A stretch of 64,000 nt of DNA, from NCBI RefSeq assembly GCF_002897295.1, contig NZ_BEXF01000021.1, forward strand, positions 1-64,000, read 5' to 3'. Both the position numbers and the translations under genes were made by a program. Of the stretch, positions 40,177 to 48,433 are shown one piece after another (the stretch's first letter is position 1; each line of letters opens with the position of its first letter). The notes under the pieces were generated by a model. That model did not search any database. It had not been told where the DNA came from and saw only the letters and a list, made by a program, of their open reading frames with translations. The DNA is from Brevibacillus reuszeri. Lineage in GTDB: Bacteria > Bacillota > Bacilli > Brevibacillales > Brevibacillaceae.

Positions 40177-43056
40177 ATGGAGGAACGCATCAAGCAGATT
40201 ATTGATCAAGAGGATAAAAAAGTTCCGTATACCGATGAGCAGATTGCGCGTCAGATGGGAATTCGTCGAGATGAGGTAACGCTGCTTCGCCATAAACTCC
40301 AGGTTCCCGACTCACGCAAAAGAAGGCAGCCTCTCCTGCTCAAGGAAATGGAGAAGCTTTTGCATTCTTCACCGAACATGACGAGCCGAGAGCTAACGAG
40401 TCGCTTGAACGAACAAGGCTTTGACGTATCTCGTTTCATGGTTCATCAATTACGAAGCAAAATGGAAGCGTTCTCAGGTGAAACGCCAAACATAGATGAC
40501 CATGCTCGCCAAAAAACGCGGAAGGCCAGCCAGGCGGTTACCTTCGCCAGTCTGATAGGAGCAAAGAGTACACTGAAAGCGGCTATTCAACAAGCGCAGG
40601 CAGCAGTGCTCTATCCACCACACGGACTTCATACTCTCTTTTTTGGAGCTACAGGTGTGGGCAAGAGCAGAATGGCGGAAGCGATGTACCAGTTTGCAAT
40701 CGAGCAGCAGGTGATGAAGAAAAACGCACCGTTTGTTATTTTTAACTGCGCCGATTATGCCAAAAATCCGCAGCTGTTGCTTTCCCAGCTATTCGGGTAT
40801 GTAAAGGGAGCGTTTACTGGTGCGCAGCAAGATAAGCCCGGGTTAGTGGACCAGGCAGACGGTGGAATTCTGTTTTTGGATGAAATTCATCGATTGCCGC
40901 CGGAAGGGCAGGAAAATCTCTTTTATCTGATCGATAAAGGCGTATATCGACGTTTGGGTGAGGTCCAGTTCCAGCAAAAGGCGACCATACTGATCGTCGG
41001 TGCGACGACAGAGGCCCCCGAATCAAGCCTGTTGTTGACGTTGCGTAGACGAATTCCCATGACGATAGAGCTACCCTCTCTCTCCGAATGGACAAAACAG
41101 GAGCGTCTATCTTTGATTTTTCATTATTTGAATGAAGAGACAGACCGTATTGGCAGAGAGGTTGTCGTCCAAAAGGATGTGATCGCCTCCCTTTTGACCT
41201 ATGATTGTCCTGCAAATATGGGGCAGCTGCACAGTGATATTCGCGTCCTGTTGGCGAAAGCCTTTTTGAAAACGATTCATCAGGTAGAAAAGACGGCTGT
41301 TCAGGTCGATCGATATGATTTGCCTATGCACGTCGCCAGTCACCAGCAATCAGCCGAGCTGGCACCAGAGCTGCCAATGCTAAAGAAAGACCAGTTCCTA
41401 TTTGTCCCGGGCCAACGCTCCGATCTGGTGGGAGCAGAGATAGTCGAGGATTCTCCCCAGCATCTCTATGATTGGGTGGTAGAGCGCTATCAAAATCTCA
41501 AAAATCAAGGTCAAAGCGAAGAATTGATCGAGCTAATCGTAAACAAGGAACTGGATACACGGATGGAGCCGTTCACAGGCGAAGAAGAAAAACGCTCGCT
41601 GCGCTTGCAGCAGCTGGTCAAATTGGTCGGGGATCAGGTTGTTCAAGCTGTGGAACAAATGCTCTGGATCGCAGAGCGCCACATTACCCTGGATTACCAA
41701 CGGATCTCCTATGCTCTCGCTATTCATTTGCATGGACTGTTGGAGAGATGGCCAGATACGAAAGAAATGGATAGCTGGATCGAGACTGATCAGGAGTCGA
41801 TGGAGTTCAAAGTGGCGCTGGAAATGGCAAAGGTGATCCAAACCAGCTATGGAATATCATTGCCGGAAAAAGAAGTGTCTGTTCTCGCCATGTACGTCAA
41901 GCAGTGCTCGATCTATACAGAGCCGAAGCCAATGATTGGCGTAGTCGTCACTTCGTATGGGCTGGTAGCCAAAAGCATGGCCGACGTCGCTTCCCGCCTG
42001 TTTGAACGAAAGCATGCGCAGGCAGTTGAGCTGTATTGGAACGATGATCTGGCTGTGTCAATCGAGCGAATCAGCACAATGATCCAGCAAGCGGATCAAG
42101 GAGAAGGGGTCATTTTGCTAGCAGATATGGGGAGCAATCTGTTGAGTGAAGAGGAATGGAATAGGCGAAACGGTGTACGTGTAAAGGTCCTGCCCAATGT
42201 GACGACAACTCTCGTCATCGAAGTCATCAGAAAATGTCTCTACTCCAGTGAATCGCTCGAGCAAATCGTGGACCAGATGCAACACGTGCCTGTCAAATCT
42301 CTTCATTCGATCCAGTCACTTACTCCCAAGCCAGTAGCCATTGTCACCATTTGCATCACGGGTAATGGTGCCGCCAAACGACTGGATCAGCTTTTACAAG
42401 AAAAGCTGGAGACTGCTGCAACGCAGGTCACCATTTTACAGGCAAGCTCGCTTTCGATTCGGAAGCAGTATAAGGAATGGCTGGAGAAGTACCACATCTT
42501 TGCTGTTGTCGGTACGGTCAATCCCATGCTGGATGGCATTCCGTTTATTTCGATAAAAGAGATTGTGGACGAGTCCGGCATCAGCTTTATCAAACGATTG
42601 TTGCTCGTGGCCAATCGGACACTCCAGCCAGCTTTGGTCCCTCACTCACATGGATTGCGCGATCTACTCTACCCGGAATTGGTCTGTGACGATTTGGAGC
42701 TGTCTACGAAGCAGCAGGTGATCACTGTCCTTGCGCAACGACTAAGAGAGCACGGTTTCGTTGAGGCAGGCTTCGAGGGCAAAGTGTGGGAACGCGAAAA
42801 AATAGGGAACACATGCCTGTTTGGAACAGCGATCCCACATGCCGATACGACGCAAACGATCAGACCGGGTATCGCGATTGCCAATCTTGCACAGCCAATT
42901 GAATGGGAAGCGGGATACTTTGTACGTCAAGTGTTCATGCTTGCCATCACGGAGACATGCCAACTGGCGGTAGAGGAGCTGTACCAATTTTTACAGGAGC
43001 ACGAAGAAGCGAATGTACCACCTGATTTACAGACATTCATGAAGTTTGAACAGTAA
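40177..43056 (+). CDS. LevR-type sigma-54 activator with PTS regulation domains
   Basis: A 959-residue enhancer-binding activator. ATG 40177 is preferred over 40141 because GGGGGGATGTT precedes it. Domains in order: N-terminal helix-turn-helix region (DEQIARQMGIRRDEVTLLRH), then the AAA+ domain with Walker A GATGVGKS (about 157-164), the sigma-54 loop GAFTGA (about 211) and Walker B GGILFLDEIH (about 229). A PRD with IHLHGL (about 515-520) follows, then an EIIA-Man-like domain (about 586-690), an EIIB-like segment (about 725-800) and a C-terminal EIIA-Fru-like domain with IPHAD (about 885). The EIIA-Man segment reads VVVTSYG where a phosphorylated His is expected. HPr and EIIB-type phosphorylation probably tune it. 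Its likely target is the promoter at 35918-35933. Confidence 0.9.
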   Translation: MEERIKQIIDQEDKKVPYTDEQIARQMGIRRDEVTLLRHKLQVPDSRKRRQPLLLKEMEKLLHSSPNMTSRELTSRLNEQGFDVSRFMVHQLRSKMEAFSGETPNIDDHARQKTRKASQAVTFASLIGAKSTLKAAIQQAQAAVLYPPHGLHTLFFGATGVGKSRMAEAMYQFAIEQQVMKKNAPFVIFNCADYAKNPQLLLSQLFGYVKGAFTGAQQDKPGLVDQADGGILFLDEIHRLPPEGQENLFYLIDKGVYRRLGEVQFQQKATILIVGATTEAPESSLLLTLRRRIPMTIELPSLSEWTKQERLSLIFHYLNEETDRIGREVVVQKDVIASLLTYDCPANMGQLHSDIRVLLAKAFLKTIHQVEKTAVQVDRYDLPMHVASHQQSAELAPELPMLKKDQFLFVPGQRSDLVGAEIVEDSPQHLYDWVVERYQNLKNQGQSEELIELIVNKELDTRMEPFTGEEEKRSLRLQQLVKLVGDQVVQAVEQMLWIAERHITLDYQRISYALAIHLHGLLERWPDTKEMDSWIETDQESMEFKVALEMAKVIQTSYGISLPEKEVSVLAMYVKQCSIYTEPKPMIGVVVTSYGLVAKSMADVASRLFERKHAQAVELYWNDDLAVSIERISTMIQQADQGEGVILLADMGSNLLSEEEWNRRNGVRVKVLPNVTTTLVIEVIRKCLYSSESLEQIVDQMQHVPVKSLHSIQSLTPKPVAIVTICITGNGAAKRLDQLLQEKLETAATQVTILQASSLSIRKQYKEWLEKYHIFAVVGTVNPMLDGIPFISIKEIVDESGISFIKRLLLVANRTLQPALVPHSHGLRDLLYPELVCDDLELSTKQQVITVLAQRLREHGFVEAGFEGKVWEREKIGNTCLFGTAIPHADTTQTIRPGIAIANLAQPIEWEAGYFVRQVFMLAITETCQLAVEELYQFLQEHEEANVPPDLQTFMKFEQ

Positions 43057-43071
43057 TCGAGGAGGATTTCC

Positions 43072-43335
43072 ATGGAAAAACAAGTGACGATTCTAAATAA
43101 AACAGGACTTCACGCTCGTCCTGCAGCTGAGTTTGTCAAACTGGCAGCCCGTTTCGAGTCAGAGATCACGATCCTGGTGGGGACAAAAGTCGCGAATGCG
43201 AAGAGTATCATCAACGTTTTATCTCTGGCGGCAACGATGGGTACCGTTTTTACTCTGAGAGCGGTAGGTCCAGATGAAGCGGAAGCAATCGATGCCCTGT
43301 CCTCTTTGATTGAGAGAAAGTTTGGGGAAGAATAA
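43072..43335 (+). CDS. ptsH: Phosphocarrier protein HPr
   Basis: An 87-residue HPr-fold protein. The PEP-dependent phosphorylation site is His15 in NKTGLHARPAAEFV, and the regulatory serine is present in the NAKSIINVLSL segment (Ser46 equivalent), so it could also be an HPr kinase target and CcpA partner. ATG 43072 follows GAGGAGG. It is 16 bases after the LevR-type gene and presumably co-transcribed with it. Coupling of HPr to the activator instead of to ptsI is unusual and may mean it is a dedicated copy. Confidence 0.93.
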   Translation: MEKQVTILNKTGLHARPAAEFVKLAARFESEITILVGTKVANAKSIINVLSLAATMGTVFTLRAVGPDEAEAIDALSSLIERKFGEE

Positions 43336-43346
43336 ACATTTGACCC

Positions 43347-43374
43347 TTGACTACGTAATCAGAATATTTATAAT
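43347..43374 (+). promoter_or_regulatory. Sigma-A promoter of the TPP-dehydrogenase operon
   Basis: TTGACT at 43347-43352 and TATAAT at 43369-43374 with a 16-bp spacer, immediately upstream of the two-part operator. Confidence 0.75.
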
Positions 43375-43377
43375 GAA

Positions 43378-43409
43378 TTACAAATGTAACACCAAGGAAC
43401 AAATGTAAA
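43378..43409. promoter_or_regulatory. Two-part operator A (shared with the glucitol PTS operon)
   Basis: TTACAAATGTAAC at 43378-43390 and GAACAAATGTAAA at 43397-43409, starting 19 bp apart. The same two words with the same 19-bp spacing occur at 48389-48420 before the PTS operon. It lies just after the -10, where a repressor would block transcription. The SorC-family protein encoded at 52336 is the obvious candidate. Confidence 0.8.
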
Positions 43410-43429
43410 AACATCCGGAGGTGACGTGC

Positions 43430-43594
43430 ATGAAGCCGATTGAAAAGATAACTCCCGGAGCAAAGGTATACAAACTGTTTGAACACGAAAAGCTGGTTTG
43501 CGAAGGAAAAGACGAGGTTTTCATTATCTCGATCACCAAGATGTCGCGCGAGGAATACGAGCGGGACCTGAAGCAGGCAGCTGTTAACCAATAA
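43430..43594 (+). CDS. Small unknown protein at the head of the dehydrogenase operon
   Basis: A 54-codon gene with a strong ribosome binding site (GGAGGTGA at 43417-43424) and ATG at 43430. The product is MKPIEKITPGAKVYKLFEHE, then KLVCEGKDEVFIISITKMS and a charged tail ending AAVNQ. It reads like a small beta-rich domain and has no transmembrane segment. No family is recognised. It is separated from E1 alpha by a terminator hairpin. It may be a regulatory or assembly protein of the complex, or a leader gene. Confidence 0.6.
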   Translation: MKPIEKITPGAKVYKLFEHEKLVCEGKDEVFIISITKMSREEYERDLKQAAVNQ

Positions 43595-43617
43595 ACTTGA
43601 TACGCACTACGACGCTT

Positions 43618-43667
43618 GGACCACGGGTCAGGTGGGGGAATCAAACCTCCATCTGGTCCGTTTTTTT
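43618..43667 (+). terminator. Intra-operon terminator before E1 alpha
   Basis: GGACCA pairs with TGGTCC with an inner GGTGG/CCTCC stem, followed by seven T residues. It lies between the small gene and acoA, so it either limits read-through or is opened under some condition. A similar hairpin with CCATCTGGT lies after gutM in the sister operon. Confidence 0.85.
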
Positions 43668-43714
43668 CTTCATACAAGCCTGTTGATACTGGCATATCCG
43701 AGGAGGAGAGGACT

Positions 43715-44701
43715 TTGATTACTAACATAAACGTTCCACCGATGATTACCGAGAAAAAGCTGGTGGAGCTGTATCATCAAATGTGGCTGATTCGCTTTTT
43801 TGACGAGAAGGTAGATGAATTTTTTGCCAAGGGACTGATCCATGGAACGACCCACCTGTGTGTGGGCCAGGAGGCTTCAGCAGCAGGTGCTATTGCGGTT
43901 CTGGAAGATCGGGACAAAATCACCAGCACTCACCGTGGACATGGTCATTGCATCGCCAAAGGTGCAGAGGCGAACCGGATGATGGCTGAGCTGTTTGGTC
44001 GGGAAACGGGATATTGCCGCGGTAAAGGCGGATCGATGCACATTGCGGATGTAGATAAAGGCAACCTGGGAGCAAACGGAATTGTTGGCGGCGGAATTCC
44101 AATCGCTGTCGGATCAGCTCTCACTTCACAGATGAAAAAGCTAGGCTATGTGACCATGTGCTTTTTCGGAGATGGCGCCTCCAATGAAGGCAGCTTTCAC
44201 GAAGCGGTCAATATGGCGGCAATCTGGAACCTCCCAGTCGTCTTCATTTGCGAAAATAATCAATACGGGATGTCAGGCCCGGTCAAGGACATGGTGAAAG
44301 TCGCGAACATCGCGGATCGTGCAGCAGCGTATGGCATTCCTGGCAAAGTGGTAGATGGCAATGACATTTTTGCCATGATGAACGTGACTCATGAAGCAGT
44401 AGAGCGAGCACGCCGTGGAGAAGGTCCAACACTCATCGAAGCCAAGACCTATCGCTGGAAAGGCCACTCCAAGAGCGATGCGAAAAAATATCGTACGCGT
44501 GATGAGGAAATGGATTGGCGCAATAATCGTGATCCGATTGAGCGGATGAAACGCATCCTGATCAGTGAAGGGATCGTAAGCGAGCAGGAAGCAGCACAGC
44601 TGGAAGCAGATGCAAGACAAGAAATTGAAAACGCGGTCAAGTTTGCTGAGGAAAGCCCGATGCCGCCGCTCGAAATTCTAGAAGAAGACGTCTACGCATA
44701 G
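43715..44701 (+). CDS. acoA: TPP-dependent dehydrogenase E1 alpha (acetoin dehydrogenase type)
   Basis: Alpha subunit of a 2-oxoacid-dehydrogenase-like complex, closest in feel to acetoin dehydrogenase, which cleaves acyloins rather than decarboxylating oxoacids. The TTG at 43715 has AGGAGGAGAGG in front; ATG 43742 has no ribosome binding site. The 328-residue product has the TPP motif GDGASNEGSFHEAVN ending in CENNQYGMS (GDG to NN), THRGHGHCIAKG and GYCRGKGGSMHIAD, typical of AcoA and PDH E1 alpha. Operon order alpha, beta, E2, E3 is complete. The substrate is not proven; the shared operator with a polyol PTS suggests a sugar-derived acyloin. Confidence 0.87.
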   Translation: MITNINVPPMITEKKLVELYHQMWLIRFFDEKVDEFFAKGLIHGTTHLCVGQEASAAGAIAVLEDRDKITSTHRGHGHCIAKGAEANRMMAELFGRETGYCRGKGGSMHIADVDKGNLGANGIVGGGIPIAVGSALTSQMKKLGYVTMCFFGDGASNEGSFHEAVNMAAIWNLPVVFICENNQYGMSGPVKDMVKVANIADRAAAYGIPGKVVDGNDIFAMMNVTHEAVERARRGEGPTLIEAKTYRWKGHSKSDAKKYRTRDEEMDWRNNRDPIERMKRILISEGIVSEQEAAQLEADARQEIENAVKFAEESPMPPLEILEEDVYA

Positions 44702-44719
44702 GCGAGGGAGGGATATAAA

Positions 44720-45712
44720 GTGTCAACGATGAGAGAGCTTACTTATTTGGAAGCGGTACGCGAATGTATGAGTCAGGAAATGCGCGTAAATGACGACGTA
44801 TTTATCATGGGTGAAGATATTGGTTTGTATGGAGGGGCGTTTGGGGTAACCCGGGGAATGCTTGAGGAATTTGGCAAAGAACGCGTGCGAAATACGCCGA
44901 TCTCGGAAGCAGCAATCGCTGGTGCTGCGGTTGGAGCAGCCATGACAGGTATGCGGCCTATCGTGGAGCTGCAGTTTTCCGATTTCATCACGATTGCGAC
45001 CGATCAGATCGTAAACCAGGCTGCGAAGAACCGCTATATGTTTGGTGGCAAAGGAAAAGTGCCGCTCGTACTGCGGACACCATCCGGTTCAGGTACAGGA
45101 GCTGCTGCCCAGCACTCGCAGAGCCTGGAAGCCTGGATGGCACATATTCCGGGGTTAAAAGTGATCCAGCCGTCTACCGCCTATGATGCAAAAGGGCTGC
45201 TGAAAGCCGCGATCGACGACGACAATCCTGTAATCTTTTACGAGCACAAGCTCCTTTATCGGACAAAAGGTCATGTGCCTGAGGAGTCGTACAGCTTGCC
45301 AATCGGAAAAGCAGATATCAAGCGTTCTGGTACGGATGTGACCATCGTGGCTACCGCGATTATGGTTCATAAGGCATTGCAGGCTGCAGTCGAATTGGAA
45401 AAGGACGGGATCAGCGTCGAAATCATCGATCCTCGTACGCTCGTTCCTCTGGACATTGAGACAATCGTGGAATCGGTGAAAAAGACCGGGAGACTTGTTG
45501 TCGTTCATGAAGCGGTAAAGCGTGGCGGGTTCGGCGGGGAAATCGCAAGCTTGATCGCAGAGAGCGAAGCCTTTGATTATTTGGATGCACCTATCAAGCG
45601 CTTAGGTGGCAAATCGGTGCCAATACCGTATAATCCTGTCCTCGAAAAAGCAGCCATACCACAAGAACTTGATATCATCCAAGCGGTAAAAGAGACAGTT
45701 TTTCGCCGCTGA
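44720..45712 (+). CDS. acoB: TPP-dependent dehydrogenase E1 beta (acetoin dehydrogenase type)
   Basis: Beta subunit, 330 residues. GTG 44720 follows GGGAGGGAT; ATG 44729 is in frame. The family blocks are DVFIMGEDIGLYGGAFGVT, NTPISEAAIAGAAVGAAMTG, RPIVELQFSDFI and QHSQSLEAWMAHIPGLKVI with the active-site His, and the C-terminal VVVHEAVKRGGFGGEIAS. The protein pairs with E1 alpha to form the TPP site. Spacing to the neighbours is about 20 bases each side. Confidence 0.9.
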   Translation: MSTMRELTYLEAVRECMSQEMRVNDDVFIMGEDIGLYGGAFGVTRGMLEEFGKERVRNTPISEAAIAGAAVGAAMTGMRPIVELQFSDFITIATDQIVNQAAKNRYMFGGKGKVPLVLRTPSGSGTGAAAQHSQSLEAWMAHIPGLKVIQPSTAYDAKGLLKAAIDDDNPVIFYEHKLLYRTKGHVPEESYSLPIGKADIKRSGTDVTIVATAIMVHKALQAAVELEKDGISVEIIDPRTLVPLDIETIVESVKKTGRLVVVHEAVKRGGFGGEIASLIAESEAFDYLDAPIKRLGGKSVPIPYNPVLEKAAIPQELDIIQAVKETVFRR

Positions 45713-45732
45713 CATAGGAGGGGTCGAACATC

Positions 45733-46953
45733 ATGGCAACTGCCGTATTTATGCCAAAACTGAGTATGACAATGGAAACAGGAACAGTCATCCAATGGTT
45801 CAAGCAAGAAGGGGACCAGGTTCGTGAAGGTGACGTCCTGCTGGAAGTCCTGACGGATAAGATCAACATCGAAGTAGAATCGTACACGACCGGAACACTC
45901 CTGAAAATTTACTATGGCGCGGATCAAGTCGTTCCTGTGAATCAAGTGATCGGATACGTAGGAGAAGCAAACGAAAATGTACCGGATACACCTCCTCCGT
46001 TAGAATCTAGTGCGAGTCAGGAAGAGGCAGCAGCCCCGGACGCTCAACCATCCAAGGAAGAAACACAAGGCAGTGAAGCCCTTGACCAGAAAATCAGGGC
46101 AACTCCTGTCGCTCGTCGAATGGCACGGGAAAACGGAATCGATCTGGGACAAGTGAGTGGTTCCGGTCCCAACGGCCGCGTCCAAAAGGTAGATATCGAA
46201 CACGCTCTTTCTGCGAACTCTGCCAAAGCAGCTTCCACCCGCTCGGTATCAGTGACAAGCCTGCCAGGTCAACAAGTGAAAGTGGAAGGAATGCGCAAGG
46301 TTATTGCAGAGCGTATGGTAGCGAGTGCGTACACAGCTCCTCACGTAACCCTATCAACGGAAGCAGACATGAGTCAGGTAATAGAAGTACGATCTACGCT
46401 GCTGCCTACGATCGAGAAGCTGACCGGACATCGCTTGTCCTACACAGAAATTATTATTAAAGCAGTGGCAACGGCATTATCTCGTCATCCAAAAGTAAAT
46501 GCGTCACTCAAAGATGATGTGATCCAGCTCCACGAGACCATCAATATCGGTGTGGCTGTCGCGGTGACAGACGGATTGCTCGTACCCGTAATCAAACAGG
46601 CGGATCAAAAAGGACTCGCACATTTGACTACAGAGACAAAAAGGCTCGCTGGATTGGCTCGTGATGGCCGTCTGCTTCCGGACGATATGCGCGGCGGCAC
46701 GTTTACGATCAGCAACCTTGGGATGTATGCGATTGATGTGTTTACACCTATCATCAATCAGCCAGAGAGTGCCATTCTTGGAGTGGGACGAATCCATGAG
46801 AAACCAGTAGGTGTAAATGGACAGATCGTACTACGACCGATGATGTCTCTTTCCTTGTCATTTGACCATCGGGTTATGGACGGGGCACCTGCGGCTGCAT
46901 TCTTGCAAGAGATCAAAGAATTGCTGGAATCACCCTATCATCTGCTGGCGTAA
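45733..46953 (+). CDS. acoC: Dihydrolipoamide acyltransferase E2
   Basis: Core of the complex, 406 residues. It has an N-terminal lipoyl domain with the modified lysine in LTDKINIEVES (about 43), a linker rich in Pro, Ala and Glu, a peripheral subunit-binding domain (ATPVARRMARENGIDLGQVSG, about 120-140) and a catalytic domain with HRVMDGAPAAAF (His-x3-Asp-Gly, about 379). It passes the acyl group from E1 to CoA. Unlike the B. subtilis AcoC of the acetoin system, nothing here excludes another acyl group; acetyl is most likely. The ribosome binding site is TAGGAGGGG. Confidence 0.93.
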   Translation: MATAVFMPKLSMTMETGTVIQWFKQEGDQVREGDVLLEVLTDKINIEVESYTTGTLLKIYYGADQVVPVNQVIGYVGEANENVPDTPPPLESSASQEEAAAPDAQPSKEETQGSEALDQKIRATPVARRMARENGIDLGQVSGSGPNGRVQKVDIEHALSANSAKAASTRSVSVTSLPGQQVKVEGMRKVIAERMVASAYTAPHVTLSTEADMSQVIEVRSTLLPTIEKLTGHRLSYTEIIIKAVATALSRHPKVNASLKDDVIQLHETINIGVAVAVTDGLLVPVIKQADQKGLAHLTTETKRLAGLARDGRLLPDDMRGGTFTISNLGMYAIDVFTPIINQPESAILGVGRIHEKPVGVNGQIVLRPMMSLSLSFDHRVMDGAPAAAFLQEIKELLESPYHLLA

Positions 46954-46971
46954 AAGGAGGAGCAAACAACC

Positions 46972-48354
46972 ATGCAAACATACGATATCGCAGTTATAGG
47001 TGGAGGGCCAGCAGGGTATGTGGCTGCCATCCGGGCTTCCAAGGAAGGGAAGCGGGTCGCGCTGATTGAAGCAGACTTCGTGGGAGGGACTTGCCTGAAC
47101 CGGGGCTGCATTCCGTCGAAGACGCTGCTGCATAGTGCAGGTGTCATCGATCAAATTCGCAAGGCTTCCAGCTGGGGGATCGAGACAGGTGAAGTCACGG
47201 TTTCCCTGGAGAAAATGATGGCCCGCAAAAATCAGGTCATCACACGGCTAAGAACAGGGATCACGTCCTTGCTGAAGGCAGGAAAAATCGATTTGTTCCA
47301 GGGCTTTGGCGAGGTGAACGCAGATAAAAGCATCCGCGTTCAGATCGGAGAAGAAGTCCAAACGATCCAGGCTGGCTCTATCATTCTCGCTACGGGATCG
47401 ACACCAGCAGTTCCGCCCATTCCGGGATTAGCGGATGTGCCTTTCCATACAAGCGATACCATATTTGATATCGAGCAGGTGCCAGAGTCCATTGCCATTC
47501 TGGGCGGAGGATTCATTGGGGTGGAATTTGCCTGCATTTTTGCCAGCTTGGGTGCGAAAGTGACAATTGTCGAAATGGCAGATCGTCTTATCCCTCTGGA
47601 GGATGTAGATGCATCAGGTGTATTGTCCAAATCTCTGCGCAGTAAAGGCGTCACCTTGGGGACAGGATTAAAAGTCACCTCGGTAACCAAAACGAGTGGG
47701 GGCATTCAAGTAAATGCCGAGAATACAAAAGGTGACACACAAAGGGTTTCGTGTGAAGCATTGCTCGTAGCAGTGGGACGTAAACCGAATCTATCTGCCT
47801 TTAGTCAGTTGAAGCTGGAGCTTAGTGGTCCATTTGTCAAAGTAGATGAATTTCTGGAAACAAGCGTACCGGGAATTTTCGCTGCAGGTGATTTGATCGG
47901 TGGATGGCAGCTCGCCCATGCTGCGAGTGCAGAAGGACAGACGGCAGCCATCAATGCAGCCGGTGGTAGAGAAAAAGTGAATGACAGAGCGGTCCCTCGC
48001 TGCATTTATACCCATCCTGAGATTTCGAGCGTAGGCTTGAGTGAGGAAGAGGCAAAAGCGCGTGGCTATGCTGTGAAAACCAGTGTCTATCAGCACAGCG
48101 GAAACGGCAAGGCATTGGCTTCTGATGAAAGCGGCGGCTTTACCAAGCTCATTGCGGAAGAGACTTATGGTGAAGTACTGGGAATCGTGATGGTTGGCCC
48201 TCATGTCACGGAAATGATTGCGGCTGGCACGGCGTTCTTGAGCTTGGAAGCAACCGTTGACGATGTAGCAGAAATGATTTACCCACATCCAACCGTCTCC
48301 GAGAGTCTCATGGAGGTTGCAGAGAAATGGTTAGGAAAAGGAATTCACTCCTAG
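46972..48354 (+). CDS. acoL: Dihydrolipoamide dehydrogenase E3
   Basis: Flavoprotein that reoxidises dihydrolipoyl E2 with NAD. The 460-residue product shows the FAD motif AVIGGGPAGYVAA, the redox disulfide GGTCLNRGCIPSKT (about 40-53), the NAD-binding GGGFIGVEFAC, GIFAAGDLIGG, and the C-terminal HPTVSESLMEV with the active-site base. A dedicated E3 beside E1 and E2 is usual for acetoin-type operons. Start ATG 46972, ribosome binding site AAAGGAGGAGC. No terminator was clearly seen before the next promoter. Confidence 0.95.
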   Translation: MQTYDIAVIGGGPAGYVAAIRASKEGKRVALIEADFVGGTCLNRGCIPSKTLLHSAGVIDQIRKASSWGIETGEVTVSLEKMMARKNQVITRLRTGITSLLKAGKIDLFQGFGEVNADKSIRVQIGEEVQTIQAGSIILATGSTPAVPPIPGLADVPFHTSDTIFDIEQVPESIAILGGGFIGVEFACIFASLGAKVTIVEMADRLIPLEDVDASGVLSKSLRSKGVTLGTGLKVTSVTKTSGGIQVNAENTKGDTQRVSCEALLVAVGRKPNLSAFSQLKLELSGPFVKVDEFLETSVPGIFAAGDLIGGWQLAHAASAEGQTAAINAAGGREKVNDRAVPRCIYTHPEISSVGLSEEEAKARGYAVKTSVYQHSGNGKALASDESGGFTKLIAEETYGEVLGIVMVGPHVTEMIAAGTAFLSLEATVDDVAEMIYPHPTVSESLMEVAEKWLGKGIHS

Positions 48355-48366
48355 AAAAGATTATAT

Positions 48367-48395
48367 TTGACATGAAAACGGTTTCAATTTACAAT
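48367..48395 (+). promoter_or_regulatory. Sigma-A promoter of the glucitol-type PTS operon
   Basis: Consensus TTGACA at 48367-48372 and TACAAT at 48390-48395 with a 17-bp spacer. The spacer is occupied by a cre site and the -10 overlaps the two-part operator, so the promoter is strong but doubly repressible. Confidence 0.88.
48373..48386. promoter_or_regulatory. Catabolite-responsive element (cre)
   Basis: TGAAAACGGTTTCA fits the CcpA consensus TGWAANCGNTNWCA at every fixed position. It lies between the -35 and -10 and predicts strong glucose repression of the PTS operon. Confidence 0.88.
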
Positions 48396-48420
48396 TGTAA
48401 CTAGTAAGAACATTTGTAAA
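48389..48420. promoter_or_regulatory. Two-part operator B (shared with the dehydrogenase operon)
   Basis: TTACAATTGTAAC at 48389-48401 and GAACATTTGTAAA at 48408-48420, starting 19 bp apart exactly as in operator A at 43378. The first word contains a perfect 12-bp palindrome. Confidence 0.82.
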
Positions 48421-48433
48421 GAGAGGTGGTCAC

